DNA of 64,000 nucleotides from an uncultured Eubacteriales bacterium (lineage in GTDB: Bacteria; Bacillota; Clostridia; Christensenellales; UBA1242), in the NCBI GenBank assembly GCA_902496015.1, contig CABUZJ010000005.1, positions 1-64,000 of the forward strand, given 5' to 3'. The position numbers and the translations under genes are program-made. Positions 8,749 through 21,100 of the stretch are shown piece by piece (the first letter of the stretch is position 1; every line of letters begins with the position of its first letter). Below the pieces are notes generated by a model that saw only the letters and a program-made list of their open reading frames with translations, did not search any database and had not been told where the DNA came from.

Positions 8749-9217
8749 TTTGCTGAATTTATTTTTCTTTTCTTCTTCATTTTATTTGTTTAAAACTAGT
8801 TGATTATGGCTTATTGATTATTAGGTGAAATATGGAGAAAAGGTTAAAGTTTCTTTTTTAGTGTGAAGGGCATAGTTAAAGATTTTTATTTTCATTTGTT
8901 TAGAATAGACTTTCCAAAAAAAATTATTTTTAAGAAAGATTTTTATTTTGCCAAATATTACATGAAGATAACAATAAATAAAGATAGTGCCAAATGCTTG
9001 ATAAAAGTTTTATAATTTATGTTATTTCATTTTATTCTCCATTCACTATAAGTTTATTATAATGAACAAAATAAAGTTTGTAAATATTTACAAAAAATTT
9101 TATTTTAAAATTTTATGAAAAATTATTTAATTAGATATAGGCTATTACAATAATTAATAACAATGCTGTGTTAAAGCATTTTAAATGGTATTTTTATTTT
9201 ATTGTAAAACGGAAAAA
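8749..9217. other. 470-bp gap with no recognisable gene
   Basis: The gap between the lipoprotein promoter and the leuS terminator holds no ORF with a credible ribosome binding site on either strand and no recognised RNA family. It has some mixed-composition stretches around 8800-9000 rather than pure AT sequence. The leuS terminator bounds it on the right. Confidence 0.5.
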
Positions 9218-9218
9218 T

Positions 9219-9247
9219 AAAAACACTTTTGTTTTAAAAGTGTTTTT
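9219..9247 (-). terminator. Intrinsic terminator of leuS
   Basis: Perfect 12-bp stem AAAAACACTTTT/AAAAGTGTTTTT with a 5-nt loop. On the minus strand it is followed by a T-rich run (TTTTTATTTTTCC). It can work in both directions but lies just past the leuS stop. Confidence 0.8.
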
Positions 9248-9287
9248 AAGTTTTTTATGAAAGTTTATTAAAATTTAAACTTTTTTA

Positions 9288-11705
9288 TTAAACGATAATA
9301 TTTAGTATTCTTCCTGGCACAAATATTACTTTTTTAATTTGAGTGTTTGATAAATATTTTTCAAGGTCTGCACAGTTTTTTGCAATTTCTAATGCTTGTT
9401 CTTGGGTGGCTGTTTGGCTTAATTTTATAGTTGTGCGAACTTTGCCATTAATTTGAACAGGCATATCTATTTCTTCTTGAATTAATGCATCTTTATTTAC
9501 TTGTGGCCAAGTGGCATTTTGCATATCTTTTCCAAATCCACAACTGCTGTAAAGTTCTTCGGCAACATGCGGTGCAAAAGGACTAATTAAAATTATAAGC
9601 GTTTTGTATTCTGCTTTATTAATTTTACCTACTTTATAAATTTCATTAACAAGTGTCATTATTGCTGAAATTGCGGTGTTGAATTTAATATTGTCTATAT
9701 CGGTTGTTACTTTATTTATTGCATAATTTAATGCATAGTTTAACTCTTTTGAATAGGTGTTGCCTTCAATTAAAAATTCTTGCATATTCCAAATTCTGTT
9801 TATTAAACGATTACATGCACGAACACCATCATCATTCCAGTTAACTGTGTCGAAATAGTCGCCCATAAAGGCTTCCCACACCCTAAGACTGTCTGCACCA
9901 AATTCGGCTATTACATCTAATGGGTCTACAACATTTCCTAAACTTTTACTCATTTTAACGCCATTAGAACCTAAAATTATACCTTGCGAAATGCGGGTTT
10001 TAAATGGTTCGCTAACTGGACTTAGCCCTAAATCATACAAAAATTTATTCCAAAATCTTGCGTAGAGCAAATGTCTACATGTGTGTTCATTTCCACCATT
10101 ATAAATTTCAACTGGTAGCCATGCTTTTAATGCATCTATATTTGCAAATTCCTTATCGTTGTGTGGGTCGCAATAGCGCATGAAATACCAACTAGAACCT
10201 GCCCAACCAGGCATAGTGTCTGTTTCTCTTTTTGCAGGTTTGCCACAGTGTGGGCAAGTGGTGTTTACAAAACTTTCTATTGCAGATAAAGGACTTTCGC
10301 CGTCTTTATTTGGTTCGTAACTTTCCACTTTTGGAAGTGTTACTGGTAAATCTTTTTCATCAACTGGCACCCAACCGCAATGATTACAATATACCATTGG
10401 AATTGGTTCACCCCAATAGCGTTGCCTTGAAAAAATCCAATCACGCATTTTAAAGTTTACTTGTTTGTGCGCTACACCCATTTTTACTAGTTTTTCTGTG
10501 ATTTTTTCTTTTGCTTGTTCAACTGTTAATCCATTAAATTCAGCACTATTAATTAGCGTGCAACCTTTACCCAAATAGTCTTGTTTTTCAAAAGCCTTTT
10601 CACTTGTGTTGCCACCGCTAATAACTTCTATCATGTCAATGTTATGGGCTTTTGCATAATCGTAATCTCTTTGGTCGTGGCTTGGCACAGCCATTACAGC
10701 CCCAGTTCCATAGTTTGCAAGAACAAAATCGCCGATAAACACGGGCACTTTTTTGTTATTTACGGGGTTTATTGCATAAATACCCTCTAAGATGCAACCT
10801 GTTTTTGTTTTTACAAGTTCAGTGCGTTCAAACTCACTTTTTTTGCTTGTAGATTTTATATATTCTTCAACTTCGCTCCAATTTTTTATTCTTGGTTTTA
10901 AGGTTTGAACAAGTTTACTATCGGGTGCTAAAACCATAAAGGTGATTCCATAAATAGTTTCAATACAAGTGGTATAAATTTCAAATTCGCCACCACCAAC
11001 AATTTCAAATTTAACTTGCACACCAGTAGATTTTCCAATCCAATTAATTTGGCTTGTTTTAATGTGTTCCATATAATTGGTGTCTTTAAGGTCGTCTGCA
11101 AGTCTTTCTGCATATTTGGTCATTTTAATAACCCATTGTTGTTTAGACTTTTGAACAGTTTCACTTCCGCATTGGCAACATTTTCCGTCTTCCACTTCTT
11201 CGTTTGCTAAAACGCCACAAGAAGGGCAAAAGTTTACAGTGGTTTCTTGTTTTTCAGCAAGACCATGCTTGAAAAATTGAATAAACATCCATTGTGTCCA
11301 TTTGTAAAATTTTGGGTCGCAAGTAGAGATTTCCCTGCTCCAATCAAAACTTAGGCCAACCATTTCTAGTTGTTTTTTAAATGTGGCAATGTTTCTTGCC
11401 ACTATTTCTTGTGGTAATTTATGCTCTTTTATTGCTGTTCTTTCGGCTTCAAGGCCAAAACTATCACAACCCATTGGGAAAAGCACATTATATCCTTGCA
11501 TACGCTTTTTGCGGGCAACGGCATCTAGTGCTGAATAACTTCTTATGTGACCAACATGTAAACCTTTTCCGCTTGGATAAGGAAATTCAATTAAAATATA
11601 GGCATTCTTTTTACCATCACAGTGGTTACTAACTTCAAAACGATGTTCTTTTTCCCAGATGGTTTGCCATTTTTTTTCTATTTCAGTGTGATTATATGGT
11701 TTCAT
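9288..11705 (-). CDS. leuS: Leucyl-tRNA synthetase
   Basis: Class I aminoacyl-tRNA synthetase charging tRNA-Leu. Visible features are the HIGH-type motif HVGH at residues 50-53, a zinc knuckle (CPSCG...CCQCG), a central CP1 editing domain, the WGEPIPMVYC segment, and the KMSKSLGN motif, with an anticodon-binding domain at the C-terminus. I set the start at the ATG at 11705 (protein MKPYNHTEIEK, 805 residues) because AAGGAG lies just upstream and the alignment to known LeuS begins there. An in-frame upstream extension has no ribosome binding site. No T-box was found upstream. The leader is only about a dozen nucleotides. Confidence 0.97.
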   Translation of the reverse strand: MKPYNHTEIEKKWQTIWEKEHRFEVSNHCDGKKNAYILIEFPYPSGKGLHVGHIRSYSALDAVARKKRMQGYNVLFPMGCDSFGLEAERTAIKEHKLPQEIVARNIATFKKQLEMVGLSFDWSREISTCDPKFYKWTQWMFIQFFKHGLAEKQETTVNFCPSCGVLANEEVEDGKCCQCGSETVQKSKQQWVIKMTKYAERLADDLKDTNYMEHIKTSQINWIGKSTGVQVKFEIVGGGEFEIYTTCIETIYGITFMVLAPDSKLVQTLKPRIKNWSEVEEYIKSTSKKSEFERTELVKTKTGCILEGIYAINPVNNKKVPVFIGDFVLANYGTGAVMAVPSHDQRDYDYAKAHNIDMIEVISGGNTSEKAFEKQDYLGKGCTLINSAEFNGLTVEQAKEKITEKLVKMGVAHKQVNFKMRDWIFSRQRYWGEPIPMVYCNHCGWVPVDEKDLPVTLPKVESYEPNKDGESPLSAIESFVNTTCPHCGKPAKRETDTMPGWAGSSWYFMRYCDPHNDKEFANIDALKAWLPVEIYNGGNEHTCRHLLYARFWNKFLYDLGLSPVSEPFKTRISQGIILGSNGVKMSKSLGNVVDPLDVIAEFGADSLRVWEAFMGDYFDTVNWNDDGVRACNRLINRIWNMQEFLIEGNTYSKELNYALNYAINKVTTDIDNIKFNTAISAIMTLVNEIYKVGKINKAEYKTLIILISPFAPHVAEELYSSCGFGKDMQNATWPQVNKDALIQEEIDMPVQINGKVRTTIKLSQTATQEQALEIAKNCADLEKYLSNTQIKKVIFVPGRILNIIV

Positions 11706-11723
11706 TTTTTCTCCTTTTTTGTG

Positions 11724-11752
11724 ATTATAGCACAGCGAAAAAAACTTGTCTA
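11724..11752 (-). promoter_or_regulatory. Sigma-A promoter of leuS
   Basis: On the minus strand TAGACA (11752-11747), 17 bp, TATAAT (11729-11724) preceded by TGC (extended -10). The inferred start is about 12 nt before the ATG, which leaves no room for a T-box or other riboswitch. Confidence 0.75.
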
Positions 11753-11990
11753 GTGATAGGCAAAAATTGAACGCAATAATTTGTGTGTAAAAGTAATTAA
11801 AATTCATAAATTATAAAAGGTTTGATTGTGCTATTAGTTAATTAATAACATTTAAAATTTTTATTGAGCTTGAAATTATTTATTGCGTTTTAGGGTTTTG
11901 ATAAATAAATTTTAGTTAAAATTTTCAATAGGTTATTTTGGCAAAAATTGGTGTTTTTTATTAAAAATTATTAAATTCTTTGCTTTTTAT
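11753..11990. other. AT-rich spacer between the divergent leuS and giant-gene promoters
   Basis: About 240 bases with no gene, repeat or RNA structure that I can support. Confidence 0.5.
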
Positions 11991-12019
11991 TTGACACTTT
12001 TTTTCTATGCTGTTATATT
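11991..12019 (+). promoter_or_regulatory. Sigma-A promoter of the giant surface-protein gene
   Basis: TTGACA (11991-11996), 17 bp, TATATT (12014-12019) with TGT directly before it. The predicted leader is about 90 nt and ends in AAGGGGA 7 nt before a TTG start codon. Confidence 0.75.
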
Positions 12020-12115
12020 TATTATATATTATTTATATCGCACGCACGCATTATTCCACTTGGTTTTGTTTACACTAACACCAAGGATTATAGGGAAAAC
12101 AATAAGGGGAAAACT

Positions 12116-15100
12116 TTGGCAAGAGATTATACAGGTAGGCAAACCACCGATAAACGTTCTATGGACTTGGCAACAAAAGTTAGTTTACTTTTGCTTGGCA
12201 TTCTTTTTTTGCTTGCCGCTATTATTACTCCGCTTGTGGTTCTTATGAGTAAAACTAGCCATGGCACTATTTCTTATGGTGATTTTATTTATCAATACAA
12301 CATAAAAGATGGCAATGTTTATTATGACATAAAAAAATATATTGGGCAAAAAACCGAAAATGTTATTATTCCAAGTGAATATAATGGTGCACCAGTGGTG
12401 GGCATTTTAAAAGATGCTTTTAATGGAAATTCTAGCAATGTTTGTAGAAACATCAAGCAAATAACTTTTGACTATTCAGGATTAGGCGGAATTTCAAGAA
12501 TTGATAGCAATGCATTTGTGGGTCTTGAAAGTTTAAGAGAATTCTATTTACCAAATGAAATAACTACTATTGCTGATGATGCTTTTAAAAATTGTATAAT
12601 TGGTGGCGATTTTGTTGTTGAAGATTTGGGGGCTTATCATGAAAATAATAATGGCATTGTGGGCGACCATGTGTCTATTTCTCAGGGTGCGTTTGACAAC
12701 TGCGTTGTTGGCGGTAAACTTATTATTAGTAATGCCAGTGAAGGTATTGTTCCTGGTGAAGTTCTTAATGCTTTTGGTTATTTAGGAGCTAGCGAATGTG
12801 AACTAAGACCTAATGTTGATGTGTTTAATCTTGGAACTGATTCTTTTGCTAGTTTTGCTGACCTTACCACACTTACCATTTACACTTCGGGCGCAAAGAA
12901 TATTGACAATGTGTATACCAAAGCAAATTTTAATATGGTGAATTGTAAAAAGCTTAAAAACTTGAATGTGCTTTATGGAACAGCAGAAAAAGTTGTTTAT
13001 AATCTAACTCAAAAGTTTGTTGAAGCGCCAATTGAAAATGTTTATTTTGGTAAAAGTATTACAGAACTTGGGGCAAGAACTTTTGAAGATTTTAATAATT
13101 TAACGCATATAACAGTAAATAATAATCAGGTTACAGACATTAATGGAAATGTTACTGCTACTCTTGGCATGACCATAGATAGAAACATTATGAAAAATGC
13201 TAGTTATAATAATTTAACTATTGAATTTGAAAATGAAAATAATTCTGTTTCTAATGTGATAAAAATTGCGTATGATAACCAAACTGTAACAAACCCATCT
13301 TATAATGGTTACAGTTCTATTGTTGACCAAACATTTATGCGTGTTTTCAATAGAAAAGCCATTAGAGAATTAACAATTGGAAGCAATATCACGGGTGTTG
13401 TTGATGGGGCATTTAATGATGTGTTTACTTCAACTTTACCAACTGGTGAAAGCTATAAACTTAATTTTGAAGTTGTTGGAGAAAATGATTACAGTGCAAT
13501 TGAAAGTGGTTCACTTAGTGCAAGAATATTTAATAGCATACCTGAAAGGCAAAACGCAATAATTGCAAACATTGATGTTACTGGTCCAAGAACAGCAGGT
13601 GGAAGTAACGCAATTATTTACCAAATGTTTAATACCACAGAAGGAACATATAATAATCGAAAATCTTATAATGGGCAAATTGATTGGGGCGATGCAAAAT
13701 ATGTTATAACTTTTGATTATAATTTACCAGATTTAAGACCAGAAGGGTTTAATGGGCAATTATCTTTTCTTAGCACAACAGTTACAAATATGCAAGTTAT
13801 AACTTTGCCAATTGATGTGAATGCAACAACTAATGAATTTGCTTTAATTGGTTGGGCACAAAACGGCAATGGCGATGGCACAGGAACAGGAACAAGGTAT
13901 ACTGCTGGGAATATGCAAAATGGCACATTTGTGTTTAAGGCAGAAGAATGGACTGTGGAAACTGGTAGCGATGGCAAGAGCAAGCGAGTTACCATGTTTG
14001 CACTTTGGGAAGAAAAAACTTATTACACTTTTAACTACTATCCACAATTTAATCAGTTTGAAATTGACGGCATTAACCCTTATGTAACTGCTTCTAATAG
14101 AAGTGAATATTATAAGCAGAACATTAGTTATGAAACAGGTAGAGTGTTTGAAGGTTCCACTTTGGGATTAGGGGCCATTGTTTATTTCCATGAAGATGGC
14201 ACACCATTTAAACCTGGTGAAATTTTTGACAGAGATAATGGGGATTATAGTGAGTTTATTGTTTCTATGCCTGTGGTTTATCAATCGGGTTACACATTTA
14301 TGGGCTGGAATACATTACCAGATGGCAGTGGGCAAGTTATAAATGAAAACACTGTTTGCACACAAAGTTTAGTTGAAGGGGAATCTATTGATGTTTATGG
14401 ACAGTGGGAAAAAATAGCCTATAACATTATTTATCACGCAACTACACAAGATTTTGTAATGGCAAATACTGCAACGGTTAGCGAAAGCCTTGGTTATAAT
14501 GATGCACTTGTGCTAAAAACTGGGGTTGAACTTGGAGCAATTAACAATGCATTTAATATTGCAGGTTATAGTTTTGTTGGTTGGAGTTTAAACGATAGTA
14601 TTACTGAAAATAGCCAAATTAAATTTTCTGTTAATGAAATTATTAATAATTGGCAAACTGATAAATTAACAAGCGACTTGTTATATTCTCTTTATGGTGA
14701 AAGTTATGCTAATAAAGATGGGACAATTAACCTTAATAGCACCATGTTTAACGCAAAAGATGTGCATCTTTATGGAATTTATGAAGAAAATAGTTACACA
14801 ATTAGTTATAACTTAAATCTTACTGAACATGATGCACCTGCAAGCATAGAAAATGCAGTTATTAAATATGCAGGAAATGAAGATAGTTTGACTCTTGCCC
14901 TTGGCAGTGGCATTTTAAAAATTGGTTATACTTTTGCTGGCTGGGGGGTTAAACTTGAAGATGGTAGCATTAGCCCTGCACTTTACAACTTAATGGATGA
15001 AAATGGCGACGAAATTGCGTCTACTGTTTCAGCCATTGAATTAATAAGAGTGAAATATAATCTTGGCGAAAGCGGATTAATTGAATATGAACATGCTTTA

Positions 15101-18100
15101 AGCCAAACTATTGAAATTGTGGCAATTTGGAAAGCCAACGAACTTAATGTTACTTTTAATGCAAACGGTGGAACAGGATCTGAAAGCATTTTATTTACAT
15201 TTAATGGAGAACTTGCTTTAAGTGATGGAAGTGCATTTAGTCGTGCTGGGCATAGCATTATTGGTTGGGGCATTAACGCAAGCGACAAAGCATTTGATGT
15301 TAGTGCGATTGTTACGGGCGAGCAACTTTTAAAGGTAAGATATAATGTTCAAGCAGATGGTGCGCTTACTTATGAACAAGCACAAACTAATTCTTTAAAC
15401 CTTTATGCAATTTGGGAAACACATTCCTACACCTTAATTATTGATTTTGGTGATGGAACACAACCAATTGAAATGGAAGTTACTTATGGTTTGCCTTATG
15501 ATTCTCTTTCAAGCGAAGAACTTAGTAAACATGAAAAAACTGGTTATTATTTTGAAGGAGTTTACACAGGTGAAAATGGCACTGGCACCAAACTTTGGAA
15601 TGAAGATGGTAGTCCTTCTTCTAATTCTTTTGGTTTTGATTTTGCTAGTGATGATGAACCAATTAATGTGTTTGTAAACTGGGCAAGAGTAACTTATGAA
15701 TTTAATTATAATGTAAACACTCGTGTGGGTGGCGAAGAAATAACTAATAACGCATTAGGTTGTGCAATTAATGTGCTTGCAAATGAAACTGAATTGGTTT
15801 CTAGTTCGGGCGTGGCAGTGGGCGATATCATTAAAATAACTTATTTGCCAAATTCGGCTTTTGTGTTTGCAGGTCTTTATGCGGTGACTTCTGGAACTAA
15901 CCTTAATGATTTGGGAGCAGAAGGCACAACCAGTGTTAACCTTGGAGATGCGGGCATTAATATTAATGAATTTACAATAACAGATACTTTTATTGAAAAT
16001 TATTTATTTAATAATGCCTTCCACTTAATTGCATTGTTTAGAGCAAAAGAATTCGTGGCTGAATTTAAAGTTGATGATGTTAACTTTACAGTTGCAGATT
16101 GGGGAATTGATGACAATTCGGGTTATGAATATTTATATGATGAAGATAATAATATAATTGGTATTAAATCTATTATTGTTTATGGCAAAAACTTTGCCTA
16201 TGTTAAATTTATTGATGGTGACAATTATGGCGAATTGCCACTTCCTGTTTTAACACTTTCAAATGGTCACTTTAATAACTGGGTTATAAAAACTGGTTCA
16301 GTTAATCAGTTAATTAATGCTGAAACCTTAGTTAATGATTCTACAATTTCAGGACTAAGCAATTTTGAAGATGGTGCTGTGATTAGCCTTTATGCAACAT
16401 GCAGTGAATATGAAGTTTATAATATCACAATTAAAACCCCATCACTTTATAGCGACGCTTACAATGGGTTTAGCCTAGTTCAAAATTATGCCGAAGGTGG
16501 TAGTCAATCTTTTGAAGGCATGCAAACCTATATTGAAAACCTAAGAAAAGATGCAACTATTAGTTTAACTTTAAAGGTTAAAGATGGTTACATTATAACA
16601 AACATTAGGCAAGATGGTTCTACCATTGCGGTTACGGGTGCAGATAACGAAAAAACCGTTGAATTTGTTATGCCAGCAAAAGATGTTGAATTTGAAATTA
16701 TTGCAAGACCAATTACTTATACAGTTAGATTTGATAATAATAACATTAATGCACAGGGTTCAATGACCACACAATCGTTCACTTTTGGTGAAACAAAGGC
16801 ATTAAACGCAAACAGATTTACACTTATTGGACACGACTTTTTAGGTTGGGCAAAAGATAACAGTGCAATAACCCCAGAATTTGCTGACCAAGAAGAAGTT
16901 TCAAATCTTTCTGTTACTGATGGTGAAACCGTTGTTCTTTATGCTGTTTGGAAAGAAAAAGTTTACACCGTGGTTTATAACAGCAATGGTGGCGAAGGCG
17001 AAATGGAAAGTCAAACTGGGTTAACCTATGGGGGTTCGGTTGTCCTTGTGCCATTCAACTTTACAAAAACAGGTTATACCATTGTTGCAGATGTTTGGTA
17101 TTTTAGTGAAAATAAAACCACAGATAGTGGCATAAATTCATCTAATCCATTAATAAGTGAATTAGTATCACTAGCAATTTCAGCAGGTCAAGATACCGAA
17201 AGCACCAATACTATTACCCTTTATGCACGCTGGACAGCAAATGAACACACAGTAACTCTTGATGCTTTGGGCGGAGAGTTTAGCGGAGATATGCATGGTT
17301 GGGTTGCGTCTGGAAGTGATGGGCAAGTTGCAACTAAAACCATTGCTTATGATAGTGAATTTGGAACTTTACCAACACCAATAAAAACAGTTACAGGCAA
17401 AAATGTTGTGTTTGTTGGGTGGTTTAAAGAGCAAACTTTTGAAAATCAAGTTAATTCTTCAACTAAATTCGATGTTGATAGCGATATTACCCTTTATGCA
17501 CAATATATTGAAGAAGAATATTCTTACACATTAAACATTAATCCAAATGGTGGTAAATATAATGGTAACTCTGGCATTACCCAAGTTGGTTATCATTATG
17601 ACGACACATTAGAGGCTCTTGCAACTGAGGCTGTTCGTGAAGGATACATTTTTACAGGTTGGTGGGATAATTCAAACGGCACTGGCACTAAATATGACAG
17701 CACAAGCACAATGCCAGATAAAGAATTAAATGTTTTTGCTGGTTGGACTGCAATAACCTATTATGTAAATTACAACAAAGTTAATGATAATGCTACGGGT
17801 TCAACTGCACAAAGCACTCATGTTTATGATACTGCTAGTAATCTTTCACCAAATGGATTTACTTTAATAGGCTATACTTTTGCAGGTTGGGCAATTAGCA
17901 ACGAAAATGCACTTTTAGGGATTATTGAATACACTGATGGGGAAAGTGTTTTAAATCTTGCTAATACACAAGATGCACAAGTAGAGTTATTTGCAGTTTA
18001 TAGTTCTAATATTTACACTTTATGGTTTAATAATAATTATGGCGATGGTTATAATAATGGTCAATTAGATAAAACAAGTATTCAAGTAAATTATGGTGAA

Positions 18101-21100
18101 GCATTGCCAGACTTAGCAGTATTTACTTCGCTACCAACAAAATTAGGATACAATTTAACATTCGATGGTTGGTTTGCAGAGGAAAATAAAACTAATAAAA
18201 TAGAAGCGGGCATGGTGTTTACTGATGAATTGGTAACAAACATAGACCATGAAACTCGCCAGGCAAATATTTATGCTGGGTGGAGTGAAGAGGCTTTACC
18301 ATTTGGATTAACCCTTAATGCAAATGGTGGGCAATTTGAAGAACTTACAAATTGGGTTCTTTCTCCAGATAAAACTACTGCCACTAACACCACAACAATT
18401 TTCTATGGTGAACTTATTGGGGCATTGCCTTCTGTTAGCAAAACTGTGGTTGGTTATGATGTTAACCTTGCTGGCTGGTTTATTGATTTTAACGGAAATG
18501 GTGCACAAGACGCAGGCGAGACCTTTACAAATGATGCATTAATGGCAACAAGGTTTAATTGGACAACTGCCTTAACTGCACAAGCCATTTGGACAGAAAC
18601 TCCAAGAGCAGATACACCTTTTGTGGTTTATCATTATTTACAAAACCTAGATGGTAGTTACAGTTTGCATCAAACTCAAATGCAACAGGGTGTGACAGGG
18701 GCAACTTTAATACTTTCTAACTTTGCGTTAACTGATAGTGATTATGTTCTTTCGGGTGGTAAATTTATTTATTCTTATGGTGCGCTTAGCGAAAATGGTG
18801 CACAAGTTACTCAAACAACAATTAGTGCCGTTAATGCTGATGCAACTGAAACAACAGATGGTATTACAAAACTTTATTTATATTACAGCAGACAAACGCA
18901 TGAGTTAGTGTTACAACTTACCACTGGAATAGATAGGATTACAACTAATCCAAGTGCAACTAAGCAAAATAATTATTACACAATAACATTAAAATATGAA
19001 CAGACAATCGATATTGAAGCAGTTGCTGTTCAGGGTTACACATTTACAAATTGGCAACTTGTTAGCGGAAACATTAATTTTAATGCTAATCTTGCAAGCC
19101 AAACATTAACAATGGGCACTACTGATGCAACACTTAAAGCAAATGCCCAAGCAAGTGAATTTACACTTACTCTTTATGCTAATGGTGGAGCGATAACAGA
19201 AAATGCAGGTGTTTGGACGGGTTCAGGAAATGTGGTTACTAAAACAATAAAATATGGTAGCCAAATTGGCACATTGCCAAGTGAATCAGCAGGAACAATT
19301 TCTCGCACAGGGAAAACACTTTCAGGCTGGACAACATCTGCTGATGGTGGTGGCACGGCTTACACTGAAAGTTCAACTATGCCAGCCCAAAATTTAGCAC
19401 TTTATGCAATTTGGGAAGACATTGAATATACTATTACTTTAAATAAAACAAGTGAACATTACTCTAACATAACTGCGTCGGGTGCAGAAGTTAATGGCAA
19501 TAGAACTGCTTTAACTGTAAAATATGGTTCAAGTGTTACCCTTAATATCACACTTGTAGAAGGTGTGTGGATTAGTGCTACATCATTTAACAACCCATTA
19601 ATTACCGACTTAAATTATAATTCTGCTGGTAGAAATGTAACTGTTACATTCACATATTCATTAACAAGCAATTCAACATTAACTTTAACTACCCAAATGG
19701 TAAGTTATAATATTGTTTATATTGGTAATGGTGGATTACTTAATGGCAGTGCTAAGGTAGAACAAACTGGCATTATTTATAACAACACCATAACCATTAA
19801 TTCAAGAATAACATCTAAAACTTATGCTAACCATACCTTTACTAATTGGCAGGTATCTTATAATGGTGAAAGTGGAACTTATACTGAATACACTGGTTCA
19901 AACCTACCAAAACCACAAGTTAGTGGAGTGGAAGATATAAGTAAACTTAACAACACCACAGTTTATTTAAAAGCAATATGGCGAGTTAATGAATATACTA
20001 TTAATTTTGCAATTCCAGAAGAAGATGAAAATGGAAATACTATTGGCAGAGAAATAGCAACGCTTTCTAATTTATCAAGTAAAGTTGCCTATGGAAATTC
20101 ATATAAATTAATTGATTTAACTAAAATAACCTTATATGGTTCTAATAACGCAAAATACACCATGAAGGGTTGGAAAGTTTATGTTTCAAATAATTTAATT
20201 GAAAATGCTTACCTTGATGAAAATCCAGACTTTACTGCTGGTGGCACACAAAGCAATACTCTTACATTAAACTTTAATTCAAATGATGCATGGTTTAATT
20301 ATTTATCTCTTGAAGATGGTGATGTTATAACTATTGAAGCAGATATAGTTATAACCGAAGTTACGGTTACACTGAACTTAGTGTTTGAAGGTATTGCAAA
20401 TTTACAAAACAGCACATTGTCCACAGAACTTGACTATTGGGAAAAAGCAATGCAATTATCTGGCGAGACATTTAGTGTGCAGGTTGAAAAAACTGTTAGA
20501 CAGTTAGTTGAAGATTATATTGCAAGTGTTGGTTCAAAAATGTTCACAGTCACCGGCAATTTAGGTGAAGAACAAATTTCATTTGCTGGATTTAAACTAG
20601 ATACAAAGAGAACATTAGGACTTGATAATATTATAAGTTACACTGGTGATGAACAACAGTTTACGGTTTACTTTACAAGAAATATTTATGATATTGTAAT
20701 TACCACATTTAGTGATAAATACACTCATGTGGGCGCAACTGCAAAATTATATAATAATGAGAGTGGATTTGTAAGTCTTTTATTGCCAAGCACCTACACT
20801 GGAAGTGATTTGATTTGTCTTGCACCTGTTTCTATTGCGGATAATACTTTGGTATTTGAAATGTCTTATAATTCAGGTTTGAATTTAACTTCAAATAACT
20901 TCACAAGAACAGGATTTAACTTTAAAACATTTAGTGTTGCAGGACAAGAATCAAATGCCGTAGACTTTACAATTGATGAGAATTTTATAAATAATAATTT
21001 CTCAACAATAACCACACTAAATATCGAAATAGAATGGACAATAATTCCAATAACAATAACCTTTGAAGAAGTAGACGGAACATTTGCAAGTTCTAATGCA

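Noticed and set aside
11706..11807. Longer LeuS start adding 34 residues
   Set aside because: It lies upstream of the -10 promoter element and lacks a ribosome binding site; family alignment begins at MKPYNHTEIEK.
11706..12115. T-box riboswitch for leuS
   Set aside because: No specifier stem or TGGNACCGCG antiterminator motif is present, and the inferred leader is only about 12 nt.
11991..12248. Short hydrophobic frame overlapping the start of the giant gene
   Set aside because: It starts at the promoter itself and is out of frame with the clearly coding giant gene.
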